DNA of 6,290 nucleotides from Gemmatimonadales bacterium. Lineage in GTDB: Bacteria > Gemmatimonadota > Gemmatimonadetes > Palauibacterales > Palauibacteraceae. The translations under genes and the position numbers were made by a program. Below the pieces are notes generated by a model. It was not told the DNA's origin. It saw only the letters and a list, made by a program, of their open reading frames with translations, and ran no database searches. This document shows positions 1 to 5,393 of this stretch, in pieces (the stretch's first letter is position 1; every line of letters starts with the position of its first letter). The stretch is taken from the NCBI GenBank assembly GCA_030636765.1, contig DAOVWI010000129.1, positions 1 through 6,290 of the forward strand. The letters run 5' to 3'.

Positions 1-336
1 ATCGTCGTGAACGACGCGATCGTCAAGGTCGATTTCATCAACCGAAGACGCCGGGAGGGGCTGCCGATCCGGGCGGCGATCATGGAAGCGGGCCGGCTGC
101 GCCTCAGGCCGATTCTGATGACGACCGCCACGACGGTGTTCGGCCTCCTGCCGCTCGCGCTCGGATGGGGTGCCGGAGCGGACCTGCGCTTCTCCCTGGC
201 CGTGGCCGTCATCGGCGGGTTGATCTCCGCCACCCTCCTCACTCTGATCGTCGTGCCTGTGCTCTACTCGCTCCTGGTGGCCCGGGGTGAGAGCGTGCGC
301 GCTCCTACGGGACCGGGCGGCCGGGTCGCCCGGTGA
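1..336 (+). CDS. RND efflux transporter permease, C-terminal fragment (5' end outside window)
   Basis: The reading frame is open from base 1 and ends at TGA 334-336, giving 111 residues. The GTG at 7 is an internal valine codon, not a start. What is visible is the end of an inner-membrane RND permease, a proton-driven exporter that normally works with a periplasmic adaptor and an outer-membrane channel. Residues 1-14 (IVVNDAIVKVDFIN) are the end of TM10, residues 36-45 (RPILMTTATT) start TM11, and residues about 63-92 form TM12. A short basic, Gly/Pro-containing tail follows. The same blocks occur in the next gene (RPILMTTLTT, FGLLPL), so the two are paralogues. The AcrB TM10 lysine (K940) position appears to be Asn4 here; Lys9 and Asp11 lie nearby in the same helix. 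The stop overlaps the next start by 4 bp (GTGA), indicating one operon. The substrate cannot be told from this fragment. Confidence 0.93.
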   Translation: MVVNDAIVKVDFINRRRREGLPIRAAIMEAGRLRLRPILMTTATTVFGLLPLALGWGAGADLRFSLAVAVIGGLISATLLTLIVVPVLYSLLVARGESVRAPTGPGGRVAR

Positions 337-3300
337 TCAGCCTCGCCATTCGCCGTCCCGTGGCGACCGCGGCGGTCTACCTGGCGCTGTTGCTGCTGGG
401 CGCCTACTCGTTCCGGCTCATTCCGTTGGAGCTGTTGCCGGACGTCACCTATCCACGCCTGAGAGTTCGGGTCGAGTGGCAGGGCGCCTCGCCGGAGGCG
501 CTCGAAGCGCTGGTTACGGCGAGGATCGAAGCGGTCGCCCGACAGGTTCGCGGCGTGCGATCCGTCGAAAGTGTCTCGCGCATCGATCCGTATGGGGCGG
601 GCTCCATCGGGCGGATCGACATCGAGTTCGCCCGCGATACGCGCATGGAGTTCGCCCGGCTCGAGCTGGGCGAGCGGGTGTCGGCGCTCCGAGATGAGCT
701 GCCGGAGGGGGTCACGAGCACCGTCGAACCCTACGTGCCTGACGAGTTTGCGGAGGAGGGCAGGCCGTTCCTGGGCTTTCGGCTGTCGGGCCCGTACGAC
801 GCAGGATACCTGACGCGCATTGTCGAGGAAGAGATCCGGCCTTCGCTGCTCGGGTTGGACGGCGTGGCGGCGGTGTGGATCTACGGCGGCGAGTCGAGAG
901 AGGTGTCGATCGAGTTGGATCGGGAGCGATTATCGGCGCTCGGCCTGTCGCTCTCCGACGTTCGACGTCTCGTTGCGGAGGCGTCGGAGCTGCGGGCGCC
1001 GGGCTCCGTCGAGCTCGACGGCATGCGGATCGCGCTCGCGGTCCGCTCGCGCCCCAGCGATGTATCAGAGTTGGGAGCCCTGGTCGTCGCCGCTCGTCCC
1101 GAAGGGCCCGTGAGGCTGGCGGATGTCGGCCGGATCCGCGACGGGCACGCCGACCCGTACGAGTACAGCCGAATGGATGGCTTGCCGGCGATCTGGCTGG
1201 TGCTGACCCGGCAGCCGCGCTCCAACGCGATCCGGGTCGCTGAGGCGGTGAAGGCGAAGGCCGAAGAGCTGCGGGGCAGGCTCCCGGCCGGAGCCGCGTT
1301 CGAGCTCGACTCGGACCAGAGTGAAGAGATCGAGGAACAGCTGACCGATCTTCGCCTCCGGGCCATCGCCGCGGTGCTCGTCATCTTTCTGGTGCTGATG
1401 CTCTTCCTCCGTTCGGCCCGAACGGTGACGATCGTCTTCGCTACGATCGTTTTCAGCGTGCTGATCGCGGTTAACCTTCTCTACCTGGGTGGCTTCTCGC
1501 TGAACGTCCTGACGCTGGCGGGCCTCGCCTGGGGCTTCGGCCTGGTGGTGGACAACGGGATCGTGGTGCTGGAGAACGTCGAGCGGCACCGGAACCAGGG
1601 GAAAACCAGGAAAGAAGCCGCCCGCGATGGCTCGCGGCAGGTCCTGCTGCCCGTGCTTGCAGCGACCGGAACAACGGCGATCGTGCTGCTCCCGTTTCTG
1701 CTTCTCCAGGGGGATCTGCGCCTCTATTACCTGCCTCTCGGCTACGCCGTGGGCTTCTCGATCCTGGCGAGCCTCTTCGTGGCGTTCACTTTCGTGCCGG
1801 CCATGACGGCGGCGGTGGGCGCGGCCGCGACCGCTGCGGACGGGGAGCCGGCTCGCGCGGCGGCGGAGTCATTCTACGTCCGGGGCTACCGGGCTCTTCT
1901 GGATCGTGCGCTCGACCATCCGTGGATCGTGGTGTTCGTGAGCATCGTCTGTCTGAGCGGGAGCTTCTGGCTGTTCCAGCGGAACGTCGAGCGGGGAGTG
2001 CTGTGGTCCGCGTCGTTCGGGGGTGACACGTATCTGGTCGTCAACATCCGGTTTCCGCGCGGGGCCGAGCTCGAGCGCACCGACGAGCTCGCGCGGTCGT
2101 TCGAGAGCAGGCTGGCCGGGATGGCCGAGGTGCGGCGCTACGAGACGCTGGTCCGCCCCAACTACGCGCGGATCCGGGTCACCTTCCCGCTGGAGCTCGA
2201 GAACACCGATGTCCCGATCGCGATCAAGGATCAGCTCGTCGCCTACAGCTACGGGTTCTCCGGCGCCGAGGTACAGGTCCTGGGTTTCGGTCCCAGCTTC
2301 TACGGCGGGGGCGGCTCAGCACCTACATATGCACTTCAGGTATTCGGATTCAACTATATGAAAACAAAAGATATCGCAACCGGCATCGCATCACGCCTGG
2401 AGCGCTTCCCGCGCGTGCGCGACGTGGATCCGAACGCGAGTGGTGGCTGGTTCGAGCGGGACCGGGAGACCGAGTTCTTCGTCGTCCCGGACCGGGTGGC
2501 TCTGGCCGAGCACGACGTCAGCGTGGAGGAGTTGCTCGGCTACACATCGGCCAGCGTGCGCGGCGTCCTGGCCAGCGATCGCCTCCGTCTCGGGGGTGAG
2601 GATGTGCGCTATGCGGTGAAGCTGGCCGGGTACCGCGAGTTCGACTTCCGAGACCTGGCGAACCTTCGGGTGCCGACGGCCGGAGGAGCGGAGGTTCGCC
2701 TTGGGGACGTCGCTCGGATCGAGGAGCGCAGCGTGATGGCGAGCATCCGCCGGGAGGATCAGCAGTACGAGAGATCGGTGTCCTGGGAGTATCGCGGGCC
2801 GACGAAGCTGGGCAACCTGATTCGAGAGGCGATCGTCGACGCCACGGAGCTTCCGCCCGGATACCGGATCGAGATACGGGACGAGTGGCGCTGGCCCGAG
2901 GAAGAGCGACGGCAGGTGTATCTCGCTCTCGCCCTGGCGGTGCTGCTCATTTACATGCTCACGGCCGCGCTGTTCGAGTCACTCTCCGCGCCTCTGGTGG
3001 TCCTGCTGACGCTGCCGCTGGCCCTCATCGGAGTGTTCCTCATCTTCTTCTACGCGAACGCGACGTTCACCCGCACGGCGTACATCGGGACCATCATGAT
3101 GTCCGGTATCGTGGTCAACAACGCCATCCTCGTCGTCTTCCACATTGGAGAGCTACGGCGGCGGATGGAGACCCGGGCGGCGATCCTCGAGGGCACGCTG
3201 GAGCGCGTTCGCCCGATCCTGATGACGACTCTCACGACGGTGTTCGGGCTGCTCCCTCTGGTCCTGTTCTCCGGCTCTCAGGACGCCAACATCTGGAACG

Positions 3301-3395
3301 CGCTGGCGCTCGCTACGATAGGCGGGCTCCTCTCGAGCACGCTCTTCGTGCTGGTCGCGATCCCGGTGGCCTACCGGCACCTGGTGGCCCGCTAG
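333..3395 (+). CDS. RND efflux transporter permease subunit, complete (1020 aa)
   Basis: Complete inner-membrane RND permease of normal family length. The GTG start at 333 overlaps the upstream stop. It is preferred because MISLAIRRPVATAAV is a canonical RND N-terminus; no clear Shine-Dalgarno is visible, so reinitiation from the upstream gene is likely. Layout: TM1 about 10-30; periplasmic porter domain about 31-340, opening with LLPDVTYP; TM2-TM6 about 342-492; TM7 529-548; second porter domain about 550-860; TM8-TM12 about 862-1014. TM4 carries VVDNGIVVLEN, so the first proton-relay Asp is present (Asp407) but the second is Asn408. In TM10 (IVVNNAIL) Asn929 stands where AcrB has Lys940. 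TM11 starts with RPILMTTLTT (960-969). The N-terminal sequence is closer to hydrophobe/multidrug (HAE-type) than to heavy-metal (HME) RNDs, which is a judgement by eye. Two adjacent permease genes recall MdtB/MdtC-type heteromeric pumps. No adaptor or TolC-like gene lies in the window. Codons 662-687 are anomalously AT-rich. Confidence 0.95.
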   Translation: MISLAIRRPVATAAVYLALLLLGAYSFRLIPLELLPDVTYPRLRVRVEWQGASPEALEALVTARIEAVARQVRGVRSVESVSRIDPYGAGSIGRIDIEFARDTRMEFARLELGERVSALRDELPEGVTSTVEPYVPDEFAEEGRPFLGFRLSGPYDAGYLTRIVEEEIRPSLLGLDGVAAVWIYGGESREVSIELDRERLSALGLSLSDVRRLVAEASELRAPGSVELDGMRIALAVRSRPSDVSELGALVVAARPEGPVRLADVGRIRDGHADPYEYSRMDGLPAIWLVLTRQPRSNAIRVAEAVKAKAEELRGRLPAGAAFELDSDQSEEIEEQLTDLRLRAIAAVLVIFLVLMLFLRSARTVTIVFATIVFSVLIAVNLLYLGGFSLNVLTLAGLAWGFGLVVDNGIVVLENVERHRNQGKTRKEAARDGSRQVLLPVLAATGTTAIVLLPFLLLQGDLRLYYLPLGYAVGFSILASLFVAFTFVPAMTAAVGAAATAADGEPARAAAESFYVRGYRALLDRALDHPWIVVFVSIVCLSGSFWLFQRNVERGVLWSASFGGDTYLVVNIRFPRGAELERTDELARSFESRLAGMAEVRRYETLVRPNYARIRVTFPLELENTDVPIAIKDQLVAYSYGFSGAEVQVLGFGPSFYGGGGSAPTYALQVFGFNYMKTKDIATGIASRLERFPRVRDVDPNASGGWFERDRETEFFVVPDRVALAEHDVSVEELLGYTSASVRGVLASDRLRLGGEDVRYAVKLAGYREFDFRDLANLRVPTAGGAEVRLGDVARIEERSVMASIRREDQQYERSVSWEYRGPTKLGNLIREAIVDATELPPGYRIEIRDEWRWPEEERRQVYLALALAVLLIYMLTAALFESLSAPLVVLLTLPLALIGVFLIFFYANATFTRTAYIGTIMMSGIVVNNAILVVFHIGELRRRMETRAAILEGTLERVRPILMTTLTTVFGLLPLVLFSGSQDANIWNALALATIGGLLSSTLFVLVAIPVAYRHLVAR
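2316..2393 (+). other. AT-rich, codon-atypical island inside the RND permease gene
   Basis: Within a gene that is otherwise strongly GC-rich, 2321-2380 has only 21 G/C in 60 bases (35%), and 2316-2393 has 32 in 78 (41%). Of the 26 codons 662-687, 17 end in A or T (tca, gca, aca, gta, gga, aaa and similar), whereas flanking codons end almost always in G or C. The frame is intact and the encoded stretch (SAPTYALQVFGFNYMKTKDIATGIAS, read from 662) fits the normal RND pattern at the start of the second porter half, after the flexible glycine-rich loop GGGGS. The composition change is therefore largely synonymous. Possible causes are a gene-conversion tract, selection on mRNA structure or translation speed, an internal regulatory site, or an assembly artefact. 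Confidence 0.7.
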
Positions 3396-3432
3396 CTGGT
3401 GGCCCGCTAGCTGCCAGCCGGTGGCCCGCTAG
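3381..3432 (+). repeat. Triplicated 15-bp repeat covering the RND stop codon
   Basis: CTGGTGGCCCGCTAG, which encodes Leu-Val-Ala-Arg-stop at the end of the RND gene (3381-3395), is repeated exactly and directly adjacent at 3396-3410. After a 7-bp insert (3411-3417) it occurs again at 3418-3432 with one mismatch (CCGGTGGCCCGCTAG). Copies 1 and 2 are in the same frame, so a readthrough ribosome meets a second TAG five codons later. Copy 3 is out of that frame. The first 11 bp (CTGGTGGCCCG) also occur at 274-284 near the end of the upstream permease. Slipped-strand duplication is the simplest origin. Confidence 0.85.
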
Positions 3433-3438
3433 CAGGTC

Positions 3439-3469
3439 GCCGCGAACGCCGCGGCCCGCCACACGGCGG
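3439..3469. terminator. Two adjacent GC hairpins between convergent genes; possible bidirectional terminator
   Basis: Hairpin 1 is GCCGCG (3439-3444), loop AACGC, CGCGGC (3450-3455): a perfect 6-bp stem. Hairpin 2 follows immediately: CCGCC (3456-3460), loop ACAC, GGCGG (3465-3469): a perfect 5-bp stem. They lie between the ends of the plus-strand RND gene and the minus-strand lipoprotein gene, where transcripts from both sides should stop. No T-tract follows on either strand, so this is not a classical intrinsic terminator, and stems this short arise easily in GC-rich DNA. Confidence 0.35.
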
Positions 3470-3474
3470 AGCGG

Positions 3475-4971
3475 TCAGAAATCGGGGCGCAGCACCCAGA
3501 GGCCGCTGTGCAGGTCGGAGATGTAAACGTTGCCCTCGTACAGCTGTGGAGCCCACGTCGAGGTGCCGATCCCGCTGGTCACGCCGGGGCTGGGTCCGTC
3601 GTAGCGGACGGAGGCGACTAGCCGGTCCTGGCGGTCCAGCTCGCCCAGGAGCTCGCCGCTCACGTCGAGCGCGAACACGCCCTCGGTGTACCAGGCCAGA
3701 TAGAGGATCTCGCGCTCCTCGTCCATCCAGAAGTTGTGCGGGGTGGTGGCCGGGACCCGGAAGGTGGCCACCTCGACGGGGTTCTCCAGGTCGCTCAGGT
3801 CCACGACGTGCATGATGCCCGGCGTCTGAAAGTCCTCCTCTCCGACGAACACGTACGGGCCGTCGGGCCAGTACCATGCGTTGTGCGTCTGCCCGCCCTC
3901 GGTGAAGACCCGCCCGACCACGATGGGGTTGTCCGGGGAGCCGCCCGCGGCGCCGTTTCCCACATCCAGGATGACCAGCCCCGCGTCCCAGTGGGAGACG
4001 AACGCGAGTCCGTCGCGCACGAGCACGTCGTGGACGGGCGTCGGTGCGGCGGAGAAGCTGGCCACGAGCACCGGCGCGAGGGGATCGGAGATGTCGATGA
4101 TCCGCAGGTTGGCGTCATCCGAGCAGGCGTACACGTGGTCGCCGTCGATCCACACGTTGTGGACTCCGGCCTCGAGGCTCTCGGTAAAGCGGCCGATGAC
4201 CGTCGGGGCCCTGGGGTCCGTCAGGTCGAGTAGCGTGATGCCGTTGAGAGTGTCGACGGAGCCCTCGTGGGTGATCACGGCGAGAGTCCCGTCGCCACGC
4301 ACCTTGATGTCGTTGACGGTCACCGCGTCGACGGTCACGGATCCCGTCATCACCGGAGCCGAGGGGTCGCTGACGTCCCATGCGAAGAGGGCGTTGCCAG
4401 ACCGGCCCGACGGGTGCTGCCCCCACGTGGCCGTGTAGGCCACGTCCCCCTGCACCCAGAGGTCCGAGGTGAAGCGCGTCGTGACCTCTCCCCGCCCAAC
4501 GATGTCGAAACCGCCCTTGGGGCCGGCGCGCGCCTGCACCTGCACCTCGAGTGTGTCGGAGACGCCGTCGGCGGAGAGGATCACGCGGGCGGTGCCCGGG
4601 GCGTATCCGACGAACCGTCCGTCGGCCATGATGAAACCGCTGGTGGCCGGCGAGACGGACCAGCTCAGGGAGACATCGGTGGCTTCCGACCCGTCCGGGT
4701 TGCGTGCCTCGCCGCTGAAGACGAACACGTCTCCCTGGCGTGCCTGCTCCGGTCCTGCCGTGATCGTCACCGTGACATCCGGCGTCGGTGGGGGTGGTGG
4801 CGGCGGGGGTGGAGGTGGACCGACGATCGGGCCGGCGCCGTCCCCGCTGCAGGCCGCAAGGGCAAGGAGCGCGAGGAACGCCAGGCGGCGCGCTGACCCC
4901 GGCGCCCAGCCGCCTGCGGGCCCCAACGTCCAGCCGCGCGCCGATCTTTCTTGCCGGGTCGTGGTTCGCAT
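3475..4971 (-). CDS. Exported lipoprotein with bacterial Ig-like domain and LVIVD-type beta-propeller (498 aa)
   Basis: Function unknown; a surface or periplasmic binding/scaffold role is only inference. The ATG at 4969-4971 is chosen because a GAAAGG ribosome site sits 9 nt upstream and the protein then begins with a basic region, a hydrophobic core (LAFLALLALAAC) and a lipobox L-A-A-C with Cys41. An in-frame ATG 60 codons earlier (5149-5151) would bury the signal peptide behind an Arg-rich stretch and lies in the middle of a palindrome. After Cys41 come a Gly-rich stretch, 11 prolines (52-62), a BIG2-like Ig domain (about 65-147, with DGRFVGYAPGTARV) and seven repeat units (about 169-498). 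The units typically run H-N/D-x-W/L, then a strand ending in a variant of IIDISDPLAPVLVASF, the LVIVD repeat pattern; the last two units are divergent. Seven units suggest a closed seven-bladed propeller. His271, 314, 363 and 412 recur at the same blade position. The gene is convergent with the RND operon and divergent from aceB. No catalytic motif is recognised. Confidence 0.9.
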   Translation of the reverse strand: MRTTTRQERSARGWTLGPAGGWAPGSARRLAFLALLALAACSGDGAGPIVGPPPPPPPPPPPTPDVTVTITAGPEQARQGDVFVFSGEARNPDGSEATDVSLSWSVSPATSGFIMADGRFVGYAPGTARVILSADGVSDTLEVQVQARAGPKGGFDIVGRGEVTTRFTSDLWVQGDVAYTATWGQHPSGRSGNALFAWDVSDPSAPVMTGSVTVDAVTVNDIKVRGDGTLAVITHEGSVDTLNGITLLDLTDPRAPTVIGRFTESLEAGVHNVWIDGDHVYACSDDANLRIIDISDPLAPVLVASFSAAPTPVHDVLVRDGLAFVSHWDAGLVILDVGNGAAGGSPDNPIVVGRVFTEGGQTHNAWYWPDGPYVFVGEEDFQTPGIMHVVDLSDLENPVEVATFRVPATTPHNFWMDEEREILYLAWYTEGVFALDVSGELLGELDRQDRLVASVRYDGPSPGVTSGIGTSTWAPQLYEGNVYISDLHSGLWVLRPDF

Positions 4972-4980
4972 ACCTGCTCG

Positions 4981-4986
4981 CCTTTC
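4981..4986 (-). promoter_or_regulatory. Ribosome binding site of the lipoprotein gene (GAAAGG)
   Basis: Read on the minus strand, GAAAGG lies 9 nt before the ATG at 4971. It supports this start over the in-frame ATG at 5151, which would extend the protein by 60 Arg-rich residues in front of the signal peptide. Confidence 0.65.
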
Positions 4987-5078
4987 GGTTCGAGAGTCTC
5001 GAGTGCGCTCGGCCCAGCTCGTTTTCCGTGCACGGCTTCGGGTATACGCTGCCCGCCCTGAGACGATCCCGCCGCGGG

Positions 5079-5244
5079 CTGACGCGGCTTCGGATACAAG
5101 AACAACGACCTGACGCGAGAGATCCTGACGGGCATGTTGACGCCACAGCATCTGTGGCTCCCTTCCGGCAGGCCATTCGGCGTCCCGCCGGCCCCGGGCG
5201 TACGAAACACCATCCCGCAGGTTTGCGGCAGCGGTATCGCGTCA
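5079..5244. repeat. Dispersed TGACGC motif cluster
   Basis: CTGACGCG occurs at 5079-5086 and 5110-5117, TGACGG at 5126-5131, TGACGC at 5138-5143, and the inverse GCGTCA at 5239-5244. Four exact TGACGC hexamers, counting both strands, in about 165 bp is more than base composition would suggest (about 0.1 expected by a rough hand estimate). They could be binding sites for a regulator of one or both divergent genes. The motif is short, so chance remains possible. Confidence 0.35.
5142..5158. promoter_or_regulatory. 17-bp perfect palindrome, candidate operator
   Basis: GCCACAG-CAT-CTGTGGC is a perfect 7-bp inverted repeat with a 3-bp centre. Its size and symmetry fit a site for a dimeric helix-turn-helix regulator. 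It lies about 170 bp upstream of the lipoprotein start and about 235 bp upstream of the aceB start, next to the TGACGC copy at 5138. No half-site of a known regulator is recognised, so the assignment is inference; it could also form a small hairpin in a transcript. Confidence 0.4.
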
Positions 5245-5274
5245 GCCTAATTCATTATGCAGAACGGTATTGCG
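5232..5274 (+). repeat. 10-bp near-identical direct repeat CGGTATYGCG
   Basis: CGGTATCGCG (5232-5241) and CGGTATTGCG (5265-5274) match at 9 of 10 positions and are 33 bp apart start to start, about three helical turns. They flank the only AT-rich patch of the intergenic region (5248-5258). This arrangement would suit two same-face operator sites around a promoter, but the repeat is short. Confidence 0.3.
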
Positions 5275-5380
5275 GCGTGCGCCCCTGCCGGGATTCTCCT
5301 CCCTGACCGCGATTCCCCCCGAAATCTCTTAGAACCGGAACGGATTTGGCGTCAAGGGACCTGATCCCACCCACGCATTC

Positions 5381-5386
5381 GGAGGT
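5381..5386 (+). promoter_or_regulatory. Shine-Dalgarno GGAGGT of aceB, fixes a TTG start
   Basis: GGAGGT is a near-perfect anti-16S match. It sits 7 nt before an in-frame TTG at 5394-5396. The first in-frame ATG (5424) has no such site in front of it, so TTG is the better start. Confidence 0.75.
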
Positions 5387-5393
5387 AGCTGTA

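Larger units (their letters stand above)
4972..5393. other. Divergent intergenic region between lipoprotein gene and aceB
   Basis: These 422 bp must hold the promoters of both the minus-strand lipoprotein gene and plus-strand aceB. I see no credible gene here. Visible elements are the lipoprotein ribosome site, a GTATAC patch at 5042-5047 (on the minus strand TATACC could be a -10 box about 70 nt before the start, but no good -35 accompanies it), the TGACGC motif group, a 17-bp palindrome, a 10-bp near-repeat CGGTATYGCG, an AT-rich patch at 5248-5258 (TAATTCATTAT) that is the best candidate for a -10 region on either strand, and the aceB Shine-Dalgarno. No sigma-70 promoter can be called with confidence. 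Confidence 0.6.

Noticed and set aside
7..336. GTG at base 7 as the start of a small 109-residue protein
   Set aside because: The frame is open to base 1, and IVVNDAI is the middle of RND TM10, so the gene continues upstream of the window.
2885..3526. Plus-strand open frame overlapping the end of the RND gene and running past it (213 codons)
   Set aside because: It overlaps TM8-TM12 of the RND permease in another frame and has an Arg/Pro/Ala-rich shadow composition. No ribosome site or domain is seen.
4788..4820. GGT/GGC/GGG-rich plus-strand tract as a microsatellite or G-quadruplex element
   Set aside because: It is fully explained as the antisense of the 11-proline linker codons. The G-runs are mostly of two or three bases and interrupted by T, so a quadruplex is possible but not supported.
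4972..5151. 60-residue N-terminal extension of the lipoprotein from ATG 5149-5151
   Set aside because: It is Arg-rich and low in hydrophobicity, would place the signal peptide internally, has no good ribosome site and starts within a palindrome. The ATG at 4971 has GAAAGG 9 nt upstream and gives a proper lipoprotein signal.
4115..5176. Long open frame on the minus strand in a second frame over the lipoprotein gene (353 codons)
   Set aside because: It is a frame shadow: Arg/Gly/Pro-rich, lacks domains and conflicts with the propeller and lipobox reading frame.
5322..5347. AAATC...GATTT inverted repeat before aceB as an operator or attenuator
   Set aside because: It has only a 5-bp stem with a loop of about 17 nt, no T-tract and no leader peptide; compatible with chance.
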